Shown: in pieces, positions 23,956 to 34,015 of the stretch
How the letters are laid out: each line of letters starts with the position of its first letter
Position numbering within the stretch: the first letter of the stretch is position 1
Source of the DNA: Cercophora sp. LCS_1
Lineage: Eukaryota > Ascomycota > Sordariomycetes > Sordariales > Lasiosphaeriaceae
Assembly (NCBI GenBank): GCA_036250225.1
Contig: JAPZLL010000016.1
Span: 186,001 to 250,000, forward strand
DNA length: 64,000 nt
Direction of reading: 5' to 3'
The notes under the pieces: model-generated
What the model was told of the DNA's origin: nothing
Databases searched by the model: none
Seen by the model: only the letters and a program-made list of their open reading frames with translations
Position numbers and translations under genes: made by a program

Positions 23956-24623
23956 TTTTGCTTTGGATCACGACGTGCACGCAGCGCTTGAAGCTCGATG
24001 CAACCTCTCTTTGCTGGCAAACACTTGTGAGGGTTGGACCTTGAGAAGCTGGTGACGAGGAATGCGTGGCCTGCAAAAGCGGGATGGCCCAGCAGATTGT
24101 AACCGGACGGAGGGGAGGAAAGATGGCGCGGGCGTTGGCACAGCAACGGTGCAGTCGCTCGCCATGTTTCAGTGGCTGATGTGCCTGCAGCTGCCGTGAT
24201 GTGACTAGGAACGCCCAGCCAACGGTCTCCGCAACAAACACCAGAAAACCACCAAGAGGGGACTCGCAAAGTGTTTGTGGAGTCTCTTTGTGCGACTATC
24301 GAATCTTAGTTTACATGATATTTTAGTTGTCGATTGCCGAGCTGCATCCCGTTGATGATTCCGTGAAGTCGCAGGACTGAGCACTTTCGGCTTGGTCGAT
24401 GCAAGCGGGAGCTGCTGCTGCCAGGGCCACCGGACCTGGAAGCTCAGGGCTGAAACAAGCGCAAAGAGCTGAACTGATCGCCGAAAACCCGATCCAAGCT
24501 CGGAGCTCCATCCCCAGGCCCGACGTCATCCTTGCGCGCGGCGCAACCCGCCGGAGCTCTGATTTTTTGTGCTCCAACACTGGTCAAGGACTCGACAGCA
24601 TTGCTTACAATTGCATTTCCAGA
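23956..24623. other. Divergent promoter, membrane protein / ARH1
   Basis: This is a shared upstream region. A frame continuous with ARH1 extends back to about 24399 through non-ATG codons; it is more likely leader than coding. No other element is recognised. Confidence 0.5.
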
Positions 24624-26245
24624 ATGAGCTCTCTTGCCCGGCCAAGATCAGGGGCCTGTCCGAATTGGCAGAGGACTCTGCGAGCATGCTTCAGTCCCTT
24701 CTTGTCCCGCAGCTTGAGCTCAGCACCACCAACCCCCGTTTCGCGCAACAATGGACACCCCTGCCGGATCGCCGTCATCGGCTCCGGGCCCGCCGGCTTC
24801 TACACGGCTTATCGCGCCATGACCAAGATCAACGGTGCCAAGGTTGACATGTACGAGTCTTTGCCCGTGCCGTTTGGCCTTGTGCGGTTTGGCGTTGCCC
24901 CAGATCACCCCGAGGTGAAGAACTGCCAGGAGAAGTTTGAAGAGGTCGCCTCATCGCCGAATTTCACCTTTATCGGCAATGTCTCAGTGGGTACTCCGAG
25001 TGACCACAAGGACGGAATCAGTGTTTCGCTCTCCAGCATCCTCCGTCATTACAATGCCGTGGTATTTGCATACGGCGCATCCAAGGACCGTACCTTGGGT
25101 ATCCCCGGGGAATCGCTGAAAGGTGTTTACTCGGCCCGCGAGTTCGTCGGGTGGTATAATGGTCTACCCGAACATGCCAACCTCGCACCGGATCTCACCC
25201 AAGGAGAAGAGGCTGTCATCATCGGCCAGGGAAATGTGGCCCTAGACGTTGCCCGAATGCTCCTCGAAGATGTCGATGTGCTCCGCAAGTCCGACATTGC
25301 AGAACATGCCATAGACACACTATCTAAAAGCAAAGTCAAGAGGGTACACATCGTTGGACGCCGCGGCCCCATGCAGGTTCGTCCCACCGCGCTTCCTTCA
25401 TCTTACCCCTGACTCACACCAAACAGGCCGCCTTCACCATCAAGGAAATCCGCGAGCTCATGAAGCTCCCCTCGGTCGCCTTCCACCCCATCGAGGAAGC
25501 CCTTATCCCCTCTGACATCAAAGCCCTCCCCCGGGCGCCCCGTCGCCTCATGGAAATCCTCCTCAAAGGCTCACCCACAGCGCCCTCATCTACCGTTAAG
25601 TCCTGGTCCCTCGACTTTTGCCTCGCCCCAAAAGCTTTCCTCCCCTCTCCGTCAAACCCTGACCTTCTCACCACCACCGAGCTTGAACGCACCACTCTCG
25701 CCTCGCCGTTTGAACACAACGCCTATGCCCTCGGCACCGGCGCGGTCCAGCGCATTCCGTCCTCTGTGGCCTTCCGCTCCATCGGCTACAAGTCCGCCCC
25801 GCTGCATGAGTTCTCTGACGTCGGTATTCCCTTCGACGAAACCCGTGGCATCATCAGCAACGATGGGTCCGGGCGGGTGCAGCACGAGGAGCGCAACATC
25901 GACGCTACGACATCGCTTGCCAAGTTCCCGGGTCTGTACTGCGCCGGGTGGGTAAAGCGTGGGCCTACAGGGGTGATTGCGTCGACAATGCAGGATGCAT
26001 TTGCCACCGCGGATGCAATTGCAGAGGATTGGACGTCCAACATACCCTTTATGAACGAGGGTACCGAAGATGATCTGTTGGGATGGGAGGGCGTCAAGTG
26101 GGAGACCGGGGCAGACAACGCCAATGTCGTGAGCTGGGCGGGCTGGAGGAGGATTGATGGGGCGGAGAGGGAGCGGGGACAAAAAGTTGGAAAGGAAAGG
26201 GAAAAGTTTGTCAGGACGACTGACATGCTCGCTGTTGTGAGGTGA
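24624..26245 (+). CDS. arh1: Mitochondrial NADPH:adrenodoxin (ferredoxin) reductase ARH1
   Basis: ARH1 passes electrons from NADPH to mitochondrial ferredoxin for Fe-S cluster and heme A synthesis. Exons are 24624-25376 and 25427-26245; the 50-nt intron (GTTCGT donor) gives 523 aa. The first 40 residues are Arg/Ser-rich without acidic residues, a typical matrix presequence. The FAD Rossmann motif is IAVIGSGPAGFYTAYRAM, followed by PFGLVRFGVAPDHPEVKNC, which is diagnostic of the family. The NADPH fold is AVIIGQGNVALDVARMLL with VKRVHIVGRRGPMQ spliced to AAFTIKEIRELMKL. The C-terminal GLYCAGWVKRGPTGVIASTMQDA closes the FAD site. All key segments are present. The gene ends only 65 bp from the convergent ETF-alpha gene. 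Confidence 0.95.
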
Positions 26246-26310
26246 CCTGTAGGATACAGGGGCACAGGGGGGCTTTCCCTTGTATACTAGTGGTACATTT
26301 TGCTGTAAAA

Positions 26311-27433
26311 CTACGCCTTGGACAACTTCTCCGTAAGTTCTGGCACCTTCTCAAACAGATCACCAACGAGCCCGACGTCGGCCACCTGGAAGATGGGCGC
26401 ATCCGCATCCTTGTTAATCGCTGCAATCACCTTGCTGTCCTTCATACCCGCCAAATGCTGGATGGCACCTGAGATACCCACAGCCATATAAAGCTGCGGC
26501 GCCACAACCTTACCCGTCTGCCCGACCTGCAGGCTGTTGTCGGCGTACCCGCTGTCGACGGCCGCGCGGGATGCGCCAACAGCCGCGCCGAGCGCATCCG
26601 CAAGAGGAAGCATGACCTTGTCAAACTCCTCCTTGGACTTGAGACCGCGACCACCAGACACCACGCGGCCCGCCGTGGCCAGGTCGGGCCGGTCCGACTT
26701 AGCGAGGTCTTCCGAAACCCACTCCGTCGCACTCTCAGCCTTGGGGTCCGCGCCGTCCTCAACGGCTGCGGAGCCTCCGGCGATTGGGGCTGCGGGGAAG
26801 GCGGTGCCACGAATGGTGATGATCTTGACTGGGTCGGAGGACTCGACGGTAGCAATGGCGTTGCCGGCATAGATGGGCCGGACAAAGGTCTTGTCGTTCT
26901 CAATCGCGGTAACGTCGGAGATTTGTTGCGAGTCAAGCAGGGCGGCAACTCGCGGCATCAGGTTCTTGCCGAATGCTGTGTGGCCCGCAATCACATGTGT
27001 ATAACCCCCCTTTTTGATGTTCTCAACAAGGAGAGGCGCAAAGTTCTCGGGGAGGCCCTGTGGGTGGTATCGTAAGTCCCATGTGTATGGCAAGAGCGTG
27101 GCAGGATAGGAGTGAACGTGTGCGCACCTTGTCATAGGCCCCGTTGTCCACTGCGATGACCTTCTCAATGCCCTCGACCTTGGCTGCCTCTTCGGCCACT
27201 GCCTTGATGCTGCTTCCTGCAACAAAGGCATGGATCGGACCCCCAAGCTTCTGGGCGGCCGTGATGGCGCTCAGAGAACCCATGTTGAGCTTTCCATCCC
27301 TCTGCTCCAGGACGGCAAGGGCGGACAGTAACCGACGGAGGGCGGCGGGGGATCGGGCGAAGACGGGTGTTGCTGTCTCGAAGAGTCGGGGCCGTGTGAG
27401 GGCCGAGACAGCTCGGCGACCGGCCGCATACAT
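26311..27433 (-). CDS. Electron transfer flavoprotein alpha subunit
   Basis: ETF accepts electrons from matrix acyl-CoA and other dehydrogenases and passes them to ETF:ubiquinone oxidoreductase. Exons are 27433-27128 and 27057-26311. The 70-nt intron has a GTGCGC donor and CAG acceptor, and the product is 350 aa. The N-terminus (MYAAGRRAVSALTRPRLF) is a clear mitochondrial presequence. The alpha-subunit core runs from LAVLEQRDGKLNMGSLSAIT. The C-terminal FAD domain has VVSGGRGLKSKEEFD, ADNSLQVGQTGKVVAPQLY, MAVGISGAIQHLAGM and INKDADAPIFQVADVGLVGDL. Length and motifs are normal. It is divergent from the Swi3/Rsc8 gene (540 bp between ATGs). A CCGAGG box 136 bp upstream is noted separately. Confidence 0.95.
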
Positions 27434-27972
27434 TGTGTCGACTGCAATTGACTGCTGGCTAGCTGCGCAGAAGTCGGGGCGGCTCAGGGGAGGGAGGAGG
27501 GTATCGGCGCCGAGTCGGTGGCACAATGGATCTTGCGCAGAATCCTGACCATGACGGGTTGCGACGGCCCGAGGTAAGGAGTGACCCTAACCCTGATGCC
27601 AAGCCTTAGTCTGGTCCGTGTCACGTGAAGTATCTTGTCACATCGCAGGGGCGTTTGCGGGACTGGTGGCCCGGGCGTTTCGTAGCTTGCTTCCAGTCCG
27701 TGGCCTGGTCGCGAATATTTCTCCAACGCGACTCTCATCACGAACCAGCCCCCCACGACCAAGACAATCAACGCATCGTTGCGCCTCGCGCCAACCAAAC
27801 TCTGTGTCTGAGCTTCCAGGATTCGAGATAACAGCTATCCGCGATTTTACTATTCGCCGTCATTTTGATACAAATTGTCGGAGCCTTGGCTGTTCTCTTC
27901 CTGCCACCTCCCTGAGCCTGCTCTAAGGCCCGGCTCTGTACTTGCTCCATCTTGCCTCGCTCAGTCGGCACA
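27434..27972. other. Divergent promoter ETF-alpha / Swi3-Rsc8
   Basis: This 539-bp shared promoter contains one CCGAGG (27569-27574). The last 100 bp before the plus-strand ATG are pyrimidine-rich. No RNA gene is seen. Confidence 0.5.
27569..27574 (-). promoter_or_regulatory. FarA/FarB-like CCTCGG box, ETF-alpha promoter
   Basis: The hexamer CCTCGG on the minus strand lies 136 bp before the ETF-alpha ATG. In Aspergillus, CCTCGG is bound by FarA/FarB at fatty-acid catabolism genes. A single hexamer could easily occur by chance. Confidence 0.25.
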
Positions 27973-30148
27973 ATGGATGAAGGGTCAGTGAGCTACGGTA
28001 CTCCCACAAACGGCGTGTCGCCGGGTGCCAATCCGATTCTTGCTCAACCGCCGCTCCCTGATGCGCCCGCCGGCGACCAAGCTGAAGGTACCAATGCGTT
28101 GACGTCTCGGCTTCTGTTTCTCCGTGATTGCTGACAACTCCCCCATCGTTAGATGTTCAAATGGGCGAGGGACTGGAGCCGACCATCAAGCAGGACAGCA
28201 CGACGCCTGCTCCCGGTGCCGCGTCAGACAGCATCCTTGATGCGCCCGAGGGCCCTGCAGCCGAGACAACCCGCGAGGACGAGGAGATGGGCGATGCGCC
28301 GAAGAACGAGTCTGCCCAGAATGGTGAGGGTGCAGGCGGTGCCGATGGCACTTCCGACGTCAAGACCAAGGAATCGATTGAGAACGCCGCTCGTGAGCAT
28401 CTCATTTCGCAGACGCACTCGATTGTCTTGCCGAGTTACAGCACCTGGTTCGACATGAATGCCATCCACAACATTGAGCGCAAGGCGCTACCCGAGTTCT
28501 TCAACACCAGGAATCGTAGTAAAACCCCTGCCGTGTATAAGGACTACCGCGACTTCATGATCAACACGTACCGACTCAACCCCGCCGAATACCTTACCGT
28601 CACAGCGTGCAGACGTAACTTGGCGGGCGATGTCTGCGCAATCATGCGCGTGCACAACTTTCTTGAGCAGTGGGGTCTGATCAACTACCAGGTGAGAACG
28701 ACCGCGTCTTATCAGCCTCGGTCTATACTGATACTTGATAGGTTGATGCCGACCAACGACCATCTCATGTTGGACCTCCGTTTACTGGCCACTTCAAGAT
28801 CATCTGCGATACGCCCCGTGGCCTCCAGCCATGGCAGCCCGCAGCTGATCCCGCGATCGTGGAGGGCAAGCCGAGTAAGGACACGGACGCCAAAGCGAGC
28901 GCTACGCCCGCGCCCAAGAGCGAGCTGAACCTGGAGGTCGGAAGAAACATTTACGAGGCCACAGCTAAGAGCACAAAGCTCAACAAGGACAAGCCAAACG
29001 GCGACACCCCTGCAACTAACGGCGTTTCTGGCGACGAGTTTGCCAAAGCTCCGATTGTCAAGGTCAATTGCTGCAACTGCGGCGTTGATTGCACTCGGGT
29101 GTATTACCACAGCACGCAGAACGATCCGAATTCTAAGACGAAGTACGACCTCTGCCCAAGCTGCTACTTGGAAGGCCGTCTTCCTGGGAACCAGACCAAC
29201 GCGCAGTATACTCGGATCGAGAACCCACAATACTCGGCGATTTTGGACCGCGATGCGCCCTGGACTCAGGTCGAGATCCTCAAGCTCCTTGAAGCTCTCG
29301 AGCGCTACGACGAGGACTGGGGCGAGATTTCCGACTTTGTGGGCACCCGTACACGCGAGGAGTGCGTGCTGCAGTTCTTGCAGCTTGGCATCGAGGACAA
29401 GTATCTTGATGCCGAGAACATTGAAGCGCCTATTGGTCTCCAAATGCTGGGGAGCCACGGCGGTCAGCTTCCCTTCAGCCAAGCGGATAACCCGGTTATG
29501 TCTGTCATTGGTTTCCTCGGCAGTCTTGCAGATCCCGCCAGCACTGCGGCTGCTGCCGGTAAATCGTTTGAGGTCCTCAAAGCGGGTCTTCAACGCAAGC
29601 TCGAAGAGTCTTCTGGGGGCGAACTTGTCCAGGCTAATGGCAAGGGCAAGGAGAAGGAGGGTGGGGACTCGATGGAGGTCGATATCTCGCAGAGCATCAC
29701 AACAACAACAACGACCACGACAACAACTACTGTCAACGCCGTTGCCAACATTCCTCTAGCTACTATTGGAGGACGAGCAGGTGGTCTTGCAACTCACGAA
29801 GAGCGGGAAATGACGCGGTTGGTATCAGCAGCTGTGAACACAACGCTCGAGAAGCTTGACCTCAAGCTCAAGTACTTCAACGAGATGGAGGCGATACTAC
29901 AGGCCGAGAAACGAGAGCTCGAGCGCGCTCGCCAACAGCTGTTCCTGGACCGCCTGACATTCAAGCGCCGTGTTCGCCAAGCACAGGAGACGCTCAAGGC
30001 GGCAGCGGCAGTAGGGGGTGAGCAAGGGGCTCGGATGGCACAGGACTTGATGGGCGACGGCGAGCGAATGGGTTTCCATGTGCTGCCTCCTGCCGGGGCG
30101 GTGCAGCCATTGAGTGCTGAGGGACAGATCAAGAGCTACGAGGCCTAG
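27973..30148 (+). CDS. SWI/SNF and RSC complex subunit, Swi3/Rsc8 type
   Basis: This is the scaffold subunit of ATP-dependent chromatin remodellers in the nucleus. Exons are 27973-28087, 28153-28691 and 28742-30148 (introns 65 and 50 nt), giving 686 aa. Domains in order are: an acidic N-terminus; SWIRM (about 120-215, from SIVLPSYSTWFDMNAIHNIE to FLEQWGLINYQ, continuing over the splice into VDADQRPSHVGPPFTGHF); a ZZ-like zinc knuckle (about 325-365, CCNCGVDC and DLCPSCYLEG); SANT (about 387-430, PWTQVEILKLLEALERYDED); a threonine run of 11 encoded by ACA/ACG repeats; and a C-terminal coiled coil (about 560-640) used for dimerisation. After the TAG the frame stays open for a further 77 codons (see findings). 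Filamentous fungi usually have one such protein serving both complexes. Confidence 0.94.
29696..29733. repeat. ACA/ACG triplet repeat encoding poly-Thr
   Basis: This coding microsatellite in the Swi3/Rsc8 gene gives a run of 11 Thr between the SANT domain and the coiled coil. Length variation between strains would be expected. Confidence 0.7.
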
Positions 30149-30382
30149 GAGGTTTCGCGGCCTGACGATAGTTTCCCGCAGAACGACCAGTTCATGGGTG
30201 TTCCGCAACGCATGGCTCAGGGCCACTGGATGCAGAGACATCCTGAACAGGGCTCCCAGGCGTCCCCTCGACCGCAACCCAGCACGCGAGCGCTTCACTA
30301 CCCAGGACAGAATCCCATTCTGCCTCATGCCATGTCGCCTGAGCATGCGAACTGGCATCATCGCATGTCGTCCGACTATTAG

Positions 30383-31285
30383 GCCATAGTCGGCTCGCAA
30401 GCGTTCCTCTCGATCCATCACTTTCTTTTGTGCTCTTTCTCTGGGCGTCTGGCGATGGGAAGTACACAGTTGGTTGTTTGGGCTGGCTTCTCTTCTTTGT
30501 CGCGTCTCGTCGGTTGGGCGAGTGAACGCGGTGTATGAAAAGGGAGCCTCTACGTGTGTAACTATTACGGATTATTGCGTTGCGGTGATATGATATTTCA
30601 GGGCGGACAGGAGGAGGGCATGGTGGTTTTTTCTTCTTCGGTTTGGCAAAAGAGACATGAATACCTCAGTTGCTCAGGTAGTATTCCGAAGCATTGTCAC
30701 CTTGCATAGTTGAATCGAAGCAATGTGGTCACGTCCCAGGCCGACGCAGCGAAACATTTTCCTGACATGTGAAATTCGCTCATCCGCTAACCCGCCGCAA
30801 CCCCGTGTGGCCAGTCGTCGGGCACATGAGAAGGTGCAGCCTGTCGCGTTGCAGAATTGGCGCCGCTGACTCGGCAATGCTGGGGTACTGCGAGGCTAAT
30901 GACGGCAATTAGCCTCGGCTCGAGGGGTCGTTCGGACCAGCGCAGCCGTGGGCCCCTCCCCGCGCCACTCTCCACTGAGCTGCAGGGCACATCGGGGAAT
31001 TGGGGAACATGATGAAAGCAGCGCATTCCACACCTTCACCGTCCGCTCCTTCCAAAAGCCTACGGACCCTCGTCCTAAAAGTTGCCTAGGCTCGCGAGTC
31101 TGGCATCTTCCGCGGTATCCTCCCAGGACCCTCCCTCCCGCGAAACCCGTTCCGTGCAAGCACAAGACCCGGCCCATTATCCTCTGGTTGCCTCCCGCCG
31201 CTCGTGCCTGTGCTGCTTTGCCTCTCTCCCTCCATATCCACCCACTCTACGCTCAGTCTTGAGAACATAGCACCCCGTTGCTGGG
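30383..31285. other. Intergenic, Swi3-Rsc8 3' flank and carnitine acetyltransferase promoter
   Basis: This is a tandem spacer. The first part is presumably 3' UTR. The region from about 30900 is GC- and pyrimidine-rich promoter and leader. It holds one CCTCGG box at 30913-30918. No gene is seen. Confidence 0.5.
30913..30918 (+). promoter_or_regulatory. FarA/FarB-like CCTCGG box, carnitine acetyltransferase promoter
   Basis: The hexamer CCTCGG lies 373 bp before the upstream ATG of the carnitine acetyltransferase gene. It matches the Aspergillus fatty-acid/acetate catabolism element. This is weak evidence alone. Confidence 0.25.
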
Positions 31286-33468
31286 ATGTTGGCTTCGATC
31301 GCAAGGACAGAGGCTCGGTCTCCCGCGCTCAGGAATCTCATCAGACAGACCACAACCACCTCCCCACTGGTTCGTTGCCCACTGTCCTCGGACAACCCCT
31401 TTACCCGATATAACGCGCTCTCAAGTGCCGTCCCGGGTTTTTCTGCGTAGGCTCCGGAATCGGCTGACTCGGAATCTCGCAACAGCAAAGGATAGCGATT
31501 TCCAGATCAATGGCTCCCGCGAGCAAACGGAGCAACAGCTCCCTCCCGGCAGGTCCGTAAACCCCGGTGCACCACTACGTTGCGCTTCATGGCACTGACA
31601 TGCGATTCCGCCCAGGCTACCTCGAGGACAAGTCCAAGGGGCCTATGCTGCGATTCCAGGAGTCTCTCCCCAAGCTTCCTGTCCCGACACTCGAGGAGAC
31701 CGCTTCGAGGTATCTCAAATCTCTCAAGCCTCTGCTCTCGACCTCCGAGCTCGAGGCGAGCACCAAGGCTGTTCAAGAGTTCATTGCGCCCAGCGGGCCT
31801 GGTCGCAAGCTCCAAGAGAAGCTGATTGCCCGGCGGGAGGACCCCAAGCACAAGAACTGGCTCTATGAGTGGTGGAACGACGCGGCGTATCTCAGCTACC
31901 GCGACCCTGTGGTACCCTACGTCAGCTACTTTTATTCGCACCGCGATGATCGTCGCCGTCGGGACCCCGCCAAGCGGGCGGCAGCCATCACCACGGCCGC
32001 GCTCGAGTTCAAGAAGCAGGTTGACACCGGCACTCTCGAGCCCGAGTACATGAAGAAGCTGCCCATCTGCATGGACAGCTACAAGTGGATGTTTAACGCC
32101 AGCCGTGTCGCCGCCAAGCCGGCCGACTACCCTGTCAAGTTCGACCCCACCGAGAACAAGCATATCTTGGTCATCCGCAAGAACCAGTTCTTCAAGGTTG
32201 CCCACGAGGTTGACGGCAAGCAGCTGAACACCAGCGAGCTGGAGCAGGCTTTCCGCCGCGTGTACGAGCTCGCCAATAACCAGCGCGCCCCCGCTGTCGG
32301 TGCCCTGACATCCGAGAACCGGGATGTCTGGACCGATGCCCGCGCCGTTCTCCTAAGCGCCGACCCGGCAAACGCGAGGGCTCTCGAAGCCATCGAGTCG
32401 GCATCCTTCGTCGTCTGCCTTGACGATGCAGCACCCGTAACTCTTGAGGAGCGCGCACATGCCTACTGGCACGGCGATGGTCAGAACCGCTGGTACGACA
32501 AGCCGCTCCAGTTCATCGTCAACGACAACGGTACCTCTGGTTTCATGGGCGAGCACAGCATGATGGACGGCACCCCAACACACAGGTTGAACGACTTCGT
32601 CAATGATGTCATCTTCAACAACAAGCTCAACTTCTCTGACCCATCAGTACGCTCCAATCTCCCTGAGCCCCAGGCTGTGCGCTTCGTCGTCTCCAAGGAG
32701 GTCCAGGCTGAGATTGACCGCGCCGTGACCGACTTCAGCAACGTCATTGGTCAGCACGAGCTCGCTGTCCAGTCGTACCAGGGCTACGGCAAGGGCCTGA
32801 TCAAGAAGTTCCGCTGCTCGCCTGACGCCTACGTGCAGATGATCATCCAGCTCGCCTACCACAAGATGTACGGAAAGAACCGACCCACCTACGAGTCGGC
32901 TGCCACGCGCCGCTTCCAGCAGGGCCGCACTGAGACGTGCCGCTCCGTCTCCGAGGCCAGTGCCGCTTGGTGCAACGCCATGGCCGACCACACCGTTGAC
33001 GACAAGACCCGCGTCGACCTCTTCCGCAAGGCAATTGACTCACATCTCGAGTACATCAGCGCCGCCTCGGATGGCAAGGGTGTCGACCGCCACCTCTTCG
33101 GTCTCAAGCGCCTGCTCGAGCCCGGCCAGGAGGTGCCCGCTATCTACCAGGACCCCGCGTACGCTTACTCCAGCTCATGGTACCTATCTACTTCCCAGTT
33201 AAGCTCCGAGTTCTTCAACGGCTATGGGTGGAGCCAAGTCATTGATGGCGGGTTCGGTATTGCTTACATGATCAACGAGAACAAGTAAGGCTTTTTCCCC
33301 TTTCCGACTCCATCTCAATCAATAGACTAACGCGTATCTAGCCTTAACTTCAACATCGTGTCCAAGGGTCTTGGCAGCGCAAAGATGAGCCACTACCTCA
33401 ACGAGGCAGCCGGCGATATGCGTGATTTGTTGATACCTACCATTGAGGCCGCCAAGGCCAAGCTGTAA
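31286..33468 (+). CDS. Carnitine O-acetyltransferase, mitochondrial/peroxisomal
   Basis: The enzyme moves acetyl groups between CoA and carnitine, so that acetyl units made in peroxisomes reach mitochondria. Full model exons are 31286-31446, 31506-31552, 31616-33284 and 33342-33468 (667 aa). A short form starting at the internal ATG 31510 gives 612 aa. The upstream exon encodes an Arg/Ser/Thr-rich, mitochondrial-like leader (MLASIARTEARSPALRNLIR). The donors GTAGGC and GTCCGT are atypical, but both introns have CTGAC branch sites and keep frame. The acyltransferase core begins PMLRFQESLPKLPVPTLEET. The catalytic His is in FMGEHSMMDGTP (about H383 long form, H328 short form). The protein ends AKL, a peroxisomal type 1 signal. 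The combination fits the known dual targeting of fungal CAT. Confidence 0.93.
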
Positions 33469-34015
33469 GCACGGCAGGTTTTCGAACGCATTGTAGAAGA
33501 TCCCAGGGGGGTTTAGAAAAAGTCGAATAGATCTGTCCGTAATGTTGGTTTGGCTATCATTTGGAGGAGCATTTTCTGGACATTTCAGCTTAGCTAGCTT
33601 GGCTTTCGTCATTTGGATGCGCGTATATCACACTTGTCTCCTTGGCTTTAGCCCGTTCCCATAGACCGACGCATTTGCTACTCATCTATTCGCATTTGTA
33701 CAACTACAGAACTTACGAGGCAATGTAAGAACAAAACCTGGAGATGAAACTGGATGCTTCACCATGGCGTATATATATAGGACATTGTCCTTTCTGTTTC
33801 TTCACATCCTGTTCATGTCTATACACCGTGATATCCGTGATATCAAACGCTCTATTCAGAAGGGGCTCCAAACGCTTGAGGGAAAAGAACCACAACGCCG
33901 AAGCAATGACAATCCTCCGCCCTCAAACACGCTGAAGCCACAAGATCCCGACTCACGAAATACACCATACAATGCAATTACAGATCCCAAACTAGACTAG
34001 CCTTTTGGGGCCTAT
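33469..34015. other. Convergent intergenic region
   Basis: These are the 3' flanks of carnitine acetyltransferase (+) and CAP/Srv2 (-). No gene or RNA is recognised. Confidence 0.5.

Noticed and set aside
24399..24623. Extension of ARH1 upstream to 24399
   Set aside because: There is no in-frame ATG before 24624, and the leader from 24624 is already a good mitochondrial presequence.
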